Source of the DNA: Gymnopus androsaceus JB14
Lineage: Eukaryota > Basidiomycota > Agaricomycetes > Agaricales > Omphalotaceae
Assembly (NCBI GenBank): GCA_009733575.1
Contig: ML769385.1
Span: forward strand, 795,188-859,187
Length of the DNA: 64,000 bases
Reading direction: 5' to 3'
Of the stretch, positions 26,698 through 39,962 are shown piece by piece (positions within the stretch are counted from its first letter, which is position 1; the number at the start of each line of letters is the position of its first letter). A program made the translations under genes and the position numbers. Below the pieces are notes generated by a model. It was not told the DNA's origin. It did no database searches and saw only the letters and a program-made list of their open reading frames with translations.

Positions 26698-29600
26698 ATG
26701 CCCCATGGCCGGAAACGAAACAGAGGCAACAAAGGGTACGACGAAGAGGCCAAGTCGAATTTCCCGCGAGAACGAGAAGACGAAAGTTCCTATTCGCGTT
26801 CTTCTCGTCAATCAGATGCTCACAGAAGACATTCTTCGGGTTCTGCTAGAAATTCGTACGACTTTGGCACCAGAACCCCGCCCCCAAGAGAGTCTTATTG
26901 GCAGAGAACGGATTATGGCAGCAGCGCTGGTGGCTATCAGGACAGATACCACAAGCCCGGGGCTGAAACTAGAGAGTCAGAAGGCTGGTCTGAGCCTTAT
27001 TCGCTTCCTCAGCGTGAAGAATGGCCTCCGCCTCCACGTTATGACCATCCATCCTATCAGGAGTATCCTCCAGTCTCCAACAATTCCTATTCTCAGCCGT
27101 GGCAGGACGATATGCGTCATCAGCAGCAGCAAAACTCTCGAATAGAGACTTCGAGGTGGCAGAGGGAGCCGCAGCCTGTGAGAGAGCCTGTGAGAGAACC
27201 CTACGTCCAGGAATCTGACAATGGATGGGCGACTCGACATCGGAGACAGAGCTGGAATGAACCTAGTACTAGTAGTCGTTTTCGCAGTCGCAGTCCTCCC
27301 CCTTCTCCAGCTCCTGCTAACCGACAATGGGAGCCAGCTCCAAGCTGGACCTCGTCAGAGTCGCAGAATCATCGGTCTTATCACCAACAGCAGCAACAGC
27401 AGCCAAACGGTCATCACAACAAGAAGAGCTCGAAAAATGGGAAAAAGACACATTCAAACGGCAAGAGTAACGGTAGTAGACGGGGTTGGAAGGAGGAGGA
27501 CGATTTGAACAAGTATGTTTTTTTGAAACTATTTTTCTCTTCTCAAAACTCAAATTTGTTTGTTTAGCTGGTCTAGACGAGAAAGAGAACGAGAACGAGA
27601 GGGTTATGATGACAAGTACAACTCTCATAGACAACGTAGTCGCTCGTTTTCTCGGTCTCGGTCTCCTGCAGAGTCCTACCACTCTTACCGGTCTCGAAGA
27701 CGTACTCCATCACCATCACCTCGTCGACTTGGTCCTGTCCGCTCTCCCCGTCCATCTCCAAGTTATACTCATCCAGACTCTCCTCCGCCTTCTAAACGCC
27801 GGAGGCGAAACTCGAGCGCACGCTCACCCCGCACTGCCCGCAGTCGCTCACCGGATTATGGGGAGAGAGGGCGAAGTGGTTGGCCTTCATCATCGGAAGA
27901 TAAGAGATCTCCAGTTTCTCCTGCGAGAAGTAGCAGGAGAGACAACAAGGTGATAGGTAGAAGGAGTATTTCTCCGGTTAGTGTCCGGAGCCACAAAGCT
28001 AGAAGTGTCAGTCCGGTAAACTATGCTCGAGCTCCAACTCCACCACCTCCATCCCAACTGCCTACACCTAGCGCCCTTCCTTCTGTTGAAGTTGAAGTGG
28101 CTCCTCCCGAGCTATTGCAACAGCCAGAACCTGTAGCGGTCGTTCAAGAGCTCCCACCACAGAAAAGCGGGAAAAACAAGAAGGTAGTGTTTTATTCCCT
28201 TGAAATACAAAACGTCTCATCATCCTGCTCTTAGAAAAAAAAGGGCAAAAACTCACAAGCCCAGCCTACACAGGCTGCACGAACTCCCCAGCCCAGTGCT
28301 GTCAGCCAACCACCACCCCAGCAGATGCCGCCTCCTCAACAGATGCCTCCTCCCCAACAGATGCTTCCACCTCATCCGTCCCAATTCCCTCCTCCCAACC
28401 AATACGCATACCCCTTTCAATATCCTGGCACATACTATCCATATCAGATGCCTCCTGGTCCTATGGACATGTATGGAGTTCCTCAGATGCCTCTTCATAC
28501 TCCTCCTCTGCCGCTGCCTGCAGCGCAGACCATTCCATCATTACCTGAACGACCTTTGCACTCGCTCCCTCCTCATCCTTACCTTCCGATGGGAAATGTG
28601 CACAATCTTCCCCAGAACCCGAACTTCATCGACACAAAGAGTCCTACCGCTCCTCCTCCAGGTACCTTTGTTTCAATACGAAGTATTAAAGCGCCGAAAC
28701 CTTCGCTGAAAAGGTTATATCCTGCTTTCGCCGAGGATGACGATCCAGCTTCCAATACACCTTCAGAAGTACAACCGCAACCGCAGCCTCAAGCGGAAGT
28801 GGAAGCTGAGGTCACGCCAACGAATTCCCTGAATAATACTCACGCGATGAACACCCCGCACTTTGTGCCAGCTTCGAATCAGCTGCCTCCTCCTTCCCCG
28901 GCCTCCGAGCAAAAGCTGACGTCCAAGGAACCATCGCCGTCACTGCAGGTCGACGAGTCCTCGCTCATTACGCCTTCTCCTGCGTTTGGTGCGGTACCTA
29001 CGCCACCGGCTTCACGGCCAGAGCTCTACTCCATCGTCGGCCAAGTCGGTGAAGGGACATTCGGCAAGGTCTACAAAGCGCGTAACACGATAAACAACGT
29101 GCACGTAGCGCTGAAGCGTATTCGGATGGAGTCGGAGAGGGATGGCTTCCCTGTGACTGCGATGCGCGAGATCAAGCTTTTACAGTCCCTACGACATGAT
29201 AATGTTGTAAGGCTCTATGAGATGATGGTCTCGAGTGGTGTGTAAACCTTGGTTACTCTGTTCTCTACTTGTCTACTGACGATAAAGCTATTTAGGATCC
29301 GTGTACATGGTGTTTGAGTACATGGACCACGATCTAACAGGTGTTCTTTCGCAGACGCAGTTTCAGTTCTCGGAAGCTCATCTCAAATCGCTCTGTCATC
29401 AAATGTTCCGAGGTCTGGCGTACCTTCACCACAAGGGAGTGATACACCGCGACATCAAGGGTTCCAACATCCTGATCAACAATCAAGGCGAGCTGAAGCT
29501 GGCCGACTTTGGGCTGGCTCGATTTTACCAGAAGAGGCGGAGAGCTGATTATACAAATCGTGTCATCACTCTGTGGTATCGACCGCCCGAGTTGTTGTTT

Positions 29601-30212
29601 GGGGCAACTGTCTACGGACCTGAAGTGGACATCTGGAGTGCTGGGTACAGTTTACTTTGGACGTATCTTTTGATTCAAGAACTGACTGACCATCTTGTTA
29701 GATGCATCATGCTCGAGCTTTACACCAAAAAGCCGGTATTCCAAGGCAACGACGAGATCTCTCAACTCGAAGTAATATATAAAATCGTAGGTACACCGAC
29801 TCTTCAGAGATGGTCTGGCTTTGCCAATTTGCCTTGGTATGAGTTGGTGAAGCCAAAGGATCCCATTCCAAATCGGTTTCGGGAGTTATTCCGCAAGTAT
29901 GTACATTGTGTCTGCTGTATTTGAGCATTTGGTGACTGACTTCCTCCATAGATGGATGTCACCTGCAGCACTGGACCTTGCTGAGCGACTGCTAGACTAC
30001 GATCCTGCTCGACGTGTCACTGCAGCTCAGGCGATGGAGGCTCCATACTTCTTAACAGATGAACCAAAGCCTGAAAAACCTACCAGGTAAGTTATTGATT
30101 CATTATGTACCATCTTTTACTAATATTTTGTTCAAGTCTCGCTACATTAGAAGGCGAATGGCATGAGCTGGAAGCGAAACGCGAACGTGCCAAGAAAAAG
30201 AAGCGCGAGTAA
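26698..30212 (+). CDS. CTK1: CTD kinase catalytic subunit (CTK1/CDK12/Lsk1 type)
   Basis: About 1,050 residues. The N-terminal two thirds is low complexity: an Arg/Ser-rich region (27,560-28,000; RSRSFSRSRSP, RSRRRTPSPSPRR) and Pro/Gln-rich stretches with MPPPQQ repeats (28,320-28,370). The kinase domain starts near 29,020: VGEGTFGKVYKA, VALKRIRM, the cyclin-binding helix PVTAMRE (PITAIRE class), HRDIKGSN, LADFGLARF and TLWYRPPELLFG. It ends YDPARRVTAAQAMEAPYF with a short basic tail. The family phosphorylates Ser2 of the RNA polymerase II CTD during elongation. All motifs needed for activity are present. Confidence 0.92.
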
Positions 30213-30387
30213 TACTACAGAAATGCGATCTGTTATGGGGATGATGTACATTAAAGCTATCGTATCATTGCTGCAAACTTCTCAAACATATCGTCACGCC
30301 TGCACAGTGGCTCTAACCAAGCCTCTTTCCGTCAAATGCTGGACGATCGATTCAACCTGAGGAACTTGGTTAGGGTACTTGTTCATG

Positions 30388-31853
30388 TCACTGGAATGAA
30401 ATCGCCATACGTTTGCAGCAGTTCACTCGGATTTGTGCGTCCCAACGCTTGGTGAAGGGTGCACCAGTATCCTCTGCTTCTTCGACCTCCCCTAGACCTC
30501 CCGCCTTCCCTTGCGCGTCGTCTTCCTCGCGGTTTCCCTCAAACCATATGAGCTTGTCCACTTGATCGATTGTGCCCCGCAATCTACCCTGCTCAATCAT
30601 TTTACGAGCCATGTTTTCTGCTGCGCCGGGAGTCAAGTCGAGCAAGGCACCAAGCCCACGGAAAGTGATATTGTTGTATATTTTCGAACTGGCGAGCAGG
30701 TTGTGCTCCATGACAGCACGGTCGAGGACGGTAGCTGGTGCGGTACGAGTGCTTACAGGTGGATCGCTGGGATTTCCGATTTCGTCGTCATTAGTAGACG
30801 TAGCCACTCGGTCGTTGGAGGATATAGCGATTTTAGCGAGCTGGTGAGGCTTAAGGGTGCCTTCAAACTCTTTGATTTCGGCTGTCCGAAGGATGTGGTC
30901 CAAGAACATTTTAGAAAGGATGTTGTAGGTAGGAAGTTCGGCAGTTCGCTCGTCACGGTACAGTGAAGCTAAAACGCGAGATCGATTAGGACCTGCAGGT
31001 GCTAGGACAGCAGCAGTCACTGCGGCCATTCTTGGAATTGAAATGAGATGATGCTCGAAAGAGATGGAATTTGCAACTCACAGCATGTGGCGTCGTTCTT
31101 CCTCGTCAATATCAGCAACGAAACTAAGCTCGTGGTATCGGCTGGCTGCTTCGAGGAACTTTCGGCCGTAGTCGCTGATCCTAGCTTGACATAATTTGAA
31201 CTGAAGCAATGTTTCTTTATCCGTGGTTGAATGAACGAGCAGTTGTGCACGATTGAAGTATGATTCAGCTTGAACAGAATCCTCTTCTTCCAAGAGAAGA
31301 CGGACTATTCGTACATAGACCTGCATTTTCTCTCCATCAGGCATAGATCTAGTATAATTTCAGCTGAGAATATTGGCCATAACTACAGAGTCCACCAACC
31401 TTTGGTTGGAATCCAACTGTATACCCATTAAAACTCGAGCGCAATCACTCCATTCTTCTTCAGCCTCTAGAATATCAGCTAGTTGGAACCTCAGTGTGCT
31501 CACCTACCAAATATCAATGGCTTGCTAAACGAGATACAAAGGAAACTCACTTGTTCCTCGTAACTAACTATCTTGGGCTGAGCAACTTCAATAGTCTCTT
31601 CTACAACGCGTTTTCGGACTTCAGGATTCGATATTCCGCCCTCTCCAGTAATCCTCACAAGCTCGGTCAGCACCTGTCGGCCTACGACGAGACCAACAGA
31701 TTCCTGATTAACGACAAAGCCAACGAGAGTCTTGATGTCTGGGGCGACTGTAGACTGATCAGAACGAGAGATTATTTCATTGATGAGTGAGATGAAGACA
31801 GGTCCTTTTTCTTTTTGGCCTAAGGCTGTAATTTGCTCTAATCTGCTTTCCAT
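30388..31853 (-). CDS. CSN4: COP9 signalosome subunit 4 (PCI domain)
   Basis: About 440 residues in about five exons. The N-terminus (MESRLEQITALGQKEKG) and TPR-like helices (YVRIVRLLLEEEDSVQAE, FLEAASRYHELSF) lead into a PCI winged helix: HQLAKIAISSNDRVA, LDRAVMEHNLLASSKIYNN, ITFRGLGALLDLTPGAAE, QGRLRGTIDQVDKLIWFE. This matches CSN4, which helps deneddylate cullins. The last residues (after WDAQIRV) are less typical, so the final exon border is uncertain. The gene is convergent with CTK1, with 175 bp between stops. Confidence 0.88.
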
Positions 31854-32120
31854 AGTGAAGAAGCAAGTTATAGCGTGTGATCACAGCTGCCTGTGACAAG
31901 CGCCTTAGTCACAGAACGCGCCAGAGAATATATATAATATTCAAGTATTCAAGTACAGTTGGCGTGTCTTTCTTTGTATGGTATACATAGTCCCAAGGTA
32001 TCAAGTGGTCAAAAGATAGGCTGTCGTACTTGAGCATTACAATCATAGAGTACGGACATATTTAACCATAAAAACAAAGTTCAACTTTAAATTGAATTCG
32101 TCCTGATAATGTACAGTGAA

Positions 32121-34337
32121 TCAGCGTCTTGGAAAACGAGGACCGGAAGGGGAAGCCACAGGTGCCAATAGATCCGGATTCGTCGTTATCCTGGCCCCCA
32201 ACTCCATTGCCGCAATACCATCCTCAAGATCGTATGACTCAGAGTCCGTGTCGGTATCATCGACAATGACAGAAGGGGTATCTCGGGGATCGTAGGATAT
32301 TGGTCGTATCCTGGCGGAAGCTGGGTAGGTAATGGTAGAACGGCTATCGCCAGTTGACAGACTTGGCGATGAAAAGTGGCTAGTGATCGTCGTATCTAGA
32401 TGAATACTGGACAAAAGAGTTCTACGGCGTTCAGAGGTCTCACTTCCTGTGGCAGGATCATTAGGAGGGCGCGTCACAATAAGAAGCTTGGGTCGCAGAG
32501 ACTTGAGAGTTGGATCGGGTTTCCTAAGCTCCTGCTGAGTGCTCCGTGGTTCGAGCGTGGTTTCACGAGGAGGCTCATCTGCAGTGGATGTTGCCGGAAG
32601 CCTTTCTCTTCTTGCTTGCTGAATTACAGCGTCTCGAATACTACGTGCAACCGATGTGTCTATCGTTCTAGTAGTGCGTGCTGTTCGTGAACCCTGCTGC
32701 TGCTGATCTTCTTCCCATTGTTGTAACTGGAGAGTTAGATCAGGTTTCCGAGATTTTGCCACATTTTTAGCACTCTGTGGATCGAGGGTGGTGCTACGCG
32801 GAGGCTCATCTGCAGTAGATGTTGCCGGAAGCCTTTCCCTTCTTGCTTGCTGAATTACAGCATTTCGAATGCTGCGTGCAGCCGTTGTGTCTATCGTCCT
32901 AGTACTCATGCGCGCTGTTCGTGTACCCTGCTGCTGCTGGTCTTCTTCCCATGGCTGCAGTAATAATTCCGGGTTGCTCAAAGAATTGGCAGAGTAGGGA
33001 TGACCAGGAACCCATGTCGAGTACGTCGGTGCATTAAATGGAGCAACATCGCGCGCGGAGATTGGGAGACCTGCAGAAGCAGGTTCAAACGACGGTGACA
33101 TATCTGGAATCTCGTCCGTTTGAGAGCTCCCAGTCATCTGCTTTATGGCTAAATGCAACTTGAGATATTGTCAGTACCAATAAGACCGATGAGAGATAGA
33201 TCAACTTACGCAAAACAATGATAGCACCAATACTGTAGGGGATAGATTCCGCCAATATATTCGTAACGGTCGCAGAGGGTACGGCAGTTAACAAAGTGAT
33301 CACGACAAGCGATAAAGCTCTGAGGACTCGAATGTCGAACAGTTTAGCCCACCTCTGTTGCAGCGAGTCTCGAGGAATCCGCGTGCACAGACGGATAACT
33401 ATGAAGACCTCCAGTATGATGTACATTGCAGATGAAACAACGGCTGCTGGGAGGAAGCTGGTTATGGTCATTCAGGAGATGATATTATATCGAATGGAAT
33501 GTGGAAACTCACTGTCTTCGGAAACACAGTGATATATCGAGGGGCTACTATAGCTCTATAACAATTTCGGATCAGCAAGCAGGAAATGAAACAGAAATGA
33601 AATGTTTATTCTCACAGTGTAACGCTTGTCGCCAGAGCAGCCTCAATGAATACAAAAACTAGGTTATTAATGAATTTATCGCATCCGGCAAGACCTGCTG
33701 AAAAGACTCACCGAGAGCAATTACTAGCCAAATGAGAGAGGCAATGAGTTCCCATCGCCTCATACCCTAAATGCCTCAGGGTAAGCAGAAGCACAAATAC
33801 ACCCATCAAGCGAGCTGTTTCTGTAGAGAGGACACCCCATGCAACAGTGAAAGCTAGAAATCGTGATTTATAGTGGATGGCGTGAGTTAAGAATTAGTTA
33901 GCTTACCACAGAGCTCTCCATTTGCATTAAACGATAGTAGAGATCCAAAGTTGGCCAGACTTCCCGTCAGGAAGCAAACAAATAGCATGAGAATGAGGAT
34001 GTGTTGAAGGCTATCGCCTCTAGAAGATGGTGCATGAATGGAGCTCGTATCATCCACAGACTTCCCCATTGAATCCCTGGAGCCAGCAGGTGGTTGACGC
34101 GTCGCGGGTACCAGTAGCTTTCGGAAATACATTGCAATACCCTTCAGCTGCGAAGAAGTCCAGAGAGCGGAAAGCGATGCATAGAAAACCCATCCGAAAA
34201 AGAAGGCTGCTACTGTAGGACTTTGCAGGGGAATAAGTCAGTATTATACATCAGAATAGGATGGTAGCACTCAACAAATCTGGATGATTGAGAAACTGGG
34301 AAACATGAGGTTTTTCCAATGATGCTGCTAGCAGCAT
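32121..34337 (-). CDS. Unrecognised multi-pass membrane protein with an internal tandem repeat
   Basis: Spliced exons from a start at 34337 (MLLAASLEKPHVSQFLNHPD) give several hydrophobic segments: VAAFFFGWVFYASLSALW, HILILMLFVCFLTGSLANF, FTVAWGVLSTETARLMGVF, LIVALGEFxFIEAALATSV-like, SAMYIILEVFIVIRLC and VLRALSLVVITLLTAV. The cytosolic-looking, Ser/Thr/Arg-rich tail (32,121-33,140) contains two copies of a roughly 77-residue unit with WEEDQQQQGxRTAR, TRTIDT, AVIQQARRERLPATSTADE. No catalytic motif is seen. It resembles the uncharacterised membrane proteins common in Agaricomycetes, and no function is proposed. Exon borders in the middle are approximate. Confidence 0.65.
32505..32970 (-). repeat. 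Tandem repeat of about 230 bp in the membrane-protein tail
   Basis: Two adjacent units, about 32,740-32,970 and 32,505-32,735 on the minus strand, encode near-identical peptides around AVIQQARRERLPATSTADE and WEEDQQQQG. The central DNA is almost identical while the edges have diverged, so this is an internal gene duplication. Confidence 0.8.
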
Positions 34338-34800
34338 AATTTATATGGTACCAGCCCGATACGAAGGAACGAAGTAAAAAAAGAAGTACAAGAAAGAAGT
34401 CAAAGTCTTAACTCAAACGAGGCCTGCTCTGAAAGAGGAAGAACTTTAACATGAAATGGAGGTAGAACGCAAGAACTGACAGCAATGATGCCCCTGCAAT
34501 CAATCACACGAATATGGCGATACGATCTAACTACGTAGCATTGCCTCCGATATTCTAAATGCGGCACTACAACTGCAGCCTGGTTACATTTAGTTGCAAC
34601 ATCAGTACTAGCTCTCAAGCAGAATCAAACCTTGTCACTGTATTCGACGACCAGGAACGACGTAGGCATGAACGAATGAAACGCCGGTTATCGGAACGAT
34701 AAACGCAGCAACTCCCGGGGCAGATACATACGCTAGTTGAGCGAAAAATGCTAGCTTATGATGAAAATAACAATACTTATACAAAGGCTAATTTACCAAT
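34338..34800. other. Intergenic, nothing recognised
   Basis: About 460 bp between the start of the membrane-protein gene and the stop of ADE12. No conserved reading frame, RNA gene or repeat is visible on either strand. Confidence 0.5.
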
Positions 34801-36446
<1,646 letters not shown>

Positions 36447-36613
36447 ATGGGAAACTTTCTTTTAGCTGGAGCGATTGTCTAGCGATAGAATGATACGATG
36501 AGATGAAAAAGTAAAGTTGAAAGTTTCTGTTGAGCTGTCTGTGATAAGATAAGGAATCTTATCAAAGTCACGTCCTTTCTTCCTTCTGACCAGTCAGACT
36601 GGCAGTGACCACT

Positions 36614-37084
36614 ATGGCCCGTTTTGAATCGAAACCGCTGAATCCAACCAGACTCAATAGAGCTGTTCAAAAGAATCCAGCGCTCTTTGGCGTTCCATTC
36701 ATTCTACTTATGGTCGCTGCTTCATATGCATTGACAACCTTCACTCAAACGCGTTACGATCTACATGACCAGAAAGTCAAGCATGTGCGATATCTAGCTT
36801 TTGTTTTTTTTACATTGAAACTTACAACTTTGCCTCTAGGTGACCAAGCAGGAGGAACTTGGATTGGACAAGGACAGGAAAAAGTTTGATATCCGGGAGG
36901 AATATTATGTGAGTGGTCAGGTCTTGTATGTACTCTATAAGCCGATTCAATCAATTCTTAGAAACTCAGTGCTCAAGCGGACGAAGATTGGGAGCCAAAA
37001 AGAATTCAGCGACCAAAAGGCTTACCAGAATGGGGTGTCGCACCCTCAGAACCTCCGCTAAAATCAGACAACAAGAAATCATAG
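36614..37084 (+). CDS. COX16: Cytochrome c oxidase assembly factor COX16
   Basis: Three exons, about 120 residues. The N-terminus (LNRAVQKNPALFGVPFILLM) leads into one transmembrane helix (FILLMVAASYALTTF), then TQTRYDLHDQKVTKQEELGL and DRKKFDIREEYYKLSAQ, ending GLPEWGVAPSEPP. The FE.RY..H-type motif and short length match Cox16 of the mitochondrial inner membrane, which helps mature copper-containing Cox2. Both introns have clean GT-AG borders. Confidence 0.9.
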
Positions 37085-37349
37085 CTGTCGCCGGACAGTT
37101 GTTTCCTTTACTCTCCCTACTTGTATTATCTGGATACCACACAATATGTATCATATTTCCTCTATCTGGACTGTTAATATTCTGTGGTTCCGAACCACGA
37201 ACCTTTCAGCGTTCAATGGTGAAAGCCTGTTGGGTGAGTTCACGGAGATGAGAACGTCGAAAATCTCATATTAGCCAGATAATTAACCTACCCTCAATGT
37301 CTCAGGTAGGTAAATGCACGTACAAATGCGCGTTTTCGGGCTCATCGTG

Positions 37350-38490
37350 TTATGTCTACAGGCCCCATTTCGAACGATATAAATGATGCGCCGGAAACTG
37401 GATTCTCTTGCTCAGCGTTGGCAACTACCGTCACCCTGACCAGAAGTGATAATGGCACCATATCGTCTTTAGAACTTGTACCTTCGCTCACGCTGTACCT
37501 CTCAATATTTCCTTGGTCCCTGGCGCGATGGTGGCTGTATTTTGGAAGCTGCCTATTGTTAATCATGGAAAACCAACGCCGACATTCGCTGAACTTGGAA
37601 TATCTGAACCTAGGTATCTTGGAGACTCATTTGCGAAACCGACCCTGATCCAAGTCCAATGCATACCTCCTGGAATTCAATCATTGGGATCGCCCCGACA
37701 GGTAGTGGTAAAACTGTTGCATTTGCATTACCAATCCTGCATCATTTATGGGCTAATCCTTAAGACCTTTTTTGCCTGTGTACTGGCACCACAAGGGAAC
37801 TTGCGTTGCAGATTTCTTCGCAAATTGACGCATTAGGGTCAGCAATGGGTGTTCAGACGGCTGTCATTGTGGGAAGAGATGAAGACCGTGTAACACAAGC
37901 GGCTAAAAAACCTCCTATCGTTGTCGGCACTCCAGGGCGGTTAATCGACCATTTGAAAGTCACCATCAGTTTAAAGAGTCTTAACTTCTTGGTGCGCTCT
38001 GGCTCTTATCGACTCGAGCGACACTAAACGCATTCAAATGAATCCTTAAAAGCTGACATTCTGATTTTAGAGTTGCACTTGCAAAATTGCAGCGAGCAAA
38101 TCTTCGAAATCCTGTCAGTATCTACCAAGTTTGTCTTATGCTCCTTCATCAACTACAGATGCGGCCAAAAGACATTCCCCAGCTTAACAGGGAATATTGT
38201 TCCCACGTGGGGAATATCTTTTGGCCGCCTCTGTATATATAACGCTAGATCCCATCGCTTCTGCAACATTACCTTCTTTGTCCTCTAATCAACAAAGAGG
38301 TTACCCTGATGTCCATACTGAGCTCTATGGCTCAAAAGTCTGTCATTGTTTTCGTTCGCACCCAGGAATATTGTCAAAAGTAAGAAAATCTTCCTCGTTG
38401 CCATGTCCATCTATGTATAGACTAGCAGTTATGCTCCGCATCCTTGGTTTTCGTTCCGTTCCACTTCACGGCGAACTATCTCAAAGTCAA
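37350..38490 (+). pseudogene. Decayed DEAD-box RNA helicase (RRP3/DDX47-like)
   Basis: Recognisable helicase pieces lie in shifting frames: Q-motif region TFAELGISEP...[14 protein letters not shown] (37,582-37,680), motif [17 protein letters not shown] followed by a stop (about 37,690-37,765), FFACVLA and TRELALQISSQIDALGSAMGVQTAVIVG (37,770-37,880), VVGTPGRLIDHL (37,920), VALAKLQRANLRNPVS (about 38,073) and ILGFRSVPLHGELSQSQRL (38,440-38,495). The DEAD box is corrupted and motifs V and VI are absent. The pieces align in order with Rrp3/DDX47, a nucleolar 18S rRNA-processing helicase. Several stops, frameshifts and missing motifs make this a genuine pseudogene rather than one sequencing slip. 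A working copy is expected elsewhere. Confidence 0.8.
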
Positions 38491-38967
38491 CGATTAGTTA
38501 CAGTCCATTCTTACAACAATGTCCAGTTCGATTTGAAACTTTACAGGGGCGCTCAGTCATTTCAAAGCAAAGGAGACGATCCAGACGATTCATTAAAATA
38601 TATAACTTGGATAGTTGCAACGATGATGAGGGTACGAATGTTGAGTAAGAGCAAGTGGGTATCGAATTCTCAACTCTCTCTAGCCATCGGTCAATTCCTT
38701 CACCAATCTCAAACACGGGACGACGACCTAGATGACAAGCGTGAAAATTTGGAAAATTTGTCAACTGAAGACCCAGCTCGAAATTCAGTGATGAAATCGT
38801 ATCCAACGCGATTTCGCTCGATGCTGGCGTTTACGGAGAACTTTTATCCTTTAAAACCCTCTGACATTCTTTGACCGTGATCTCAAGTACCGACCCCACA
38901 GCAGAGATGATACAAATGTTTCCTGACAACGCTTGTACAGAAAATAAACTGGAATAGTATAGATAAA
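38491..38967. other. Tail of the helicase relic and TCTP 3' flank
   Basis: A plus-strand frame stays open to 38,874 but its translation shows no helicase motifs V or VI and no other family signature. I see no supported gene. Confidence 0.4.
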
Positions 38968-39794
38968 TCAGAGCTTGACTTCCTTCAGGCCGTCTTTCCA
39001 GAAAGTGAAGAATGCTGTGGAAATAATGAGCTCAGCTTGGACATACGAAAAGAGTTAAAAACTTACGCGTAACACCGTCCTCCTGTAGATGATTACCGCA
39101 TTAGCAAACCGTTGGACAAAGGGAGGTCTAGGACATACCCTGTAGTTGAGAAGCGCAACCATACCGTCAGGGTTCATGCTCTCGCCAGTGTACTTTTGAC
39201 AATTCTCAGTATAGTCGAAGAGCAGAAAGTATATAATCCTACTCACGAATTCATAATCTTTAAAGTTGGCAACAAGCTTTTTGGCGAAAGCAGCAGCACC
39301 TTTCTCAAAGGCCTCAACGCGTTCTGGGTTAGTTTCCGACAGTTTAGTTTTGACTGCCTTCATGTAACCCTACATGAAAAATGAGTCGAAAATATTACTC
39401 GATGAAGTAGAATAAAAGTTACCTTGAGGTAGGTAAGGAAGGATTTTTTGTCAAATGTCGTGGATTGAAGACGGAAAGAGTAGACGACATTGTTGATCTG
39501 GGTTGCACCCTCCTCGAGTTCCTCTCCTCCTTCCTCAGCCGATGGGTTGGCACCTATTACTTTGATTAGTAGATGTAAGTACGTATCGGATGGCCTGAAG
39601 CGCACCAATATCAACATCGGCACCAGCCTTTACAGTGATCAAAGAGCAATCAACCTCGTAGACAATGTCATCGACGAGTTTCCTGAAAAAAAAAGATATG
39701 AGGAACATTTAAACTGGAAAAAGGCGAAAACTTGCATAGAAAAAGCGTCGGAAAACATCTCATCTTCAGTAATGATATCGGAGTACAACAACAT
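38968..39794 (-). CDS. TMA19: Translationally controlled tumour protein (TCTP)
   Basis: About 167 residues in six short exons. It starts MLLYSDIITEDEMFSDAF, continues KLVDDIVYEVDC, VKAGADVDIGANPSAEE and DKKSFLTYLKGYMKAVK, then FKDYEFYTGESMNPDGMV, and ends FFTFWKDGLKEVKL. Both TCTP signatures (IGANPSAEE and the FYxGESM segment) are intact. TCTP/Tma19 is a cytosolic ribosome- and microtubule-associated protein with stress-responsive roles. The intron-rich structure is typical. It is head-to-head with UTP15, 168 bp between starts. Confidence 0.93.
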
Positions 39795-39962
39795 GGTGCT
39801 GGAAATAAGGAAGGGAGGATCAGACTATCAGGGTACGAGGGAGGAAGCAAGAAGAATTTTTCTGCTCAATCACAGATGATCAAGATAGGCCTGTGAAAAA
39901 CTCAGCCACTCATTTTGACAGCGTCTAATTTTTTGCAGCGCGTCTTTCCCTCGTACCCCGAT

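Noticed and set aside
38491..38874. Open frame after the helicase relic as a continuation of RRP3
   Set aside because: Helicase motifs V and VI, which should follow, are absent.
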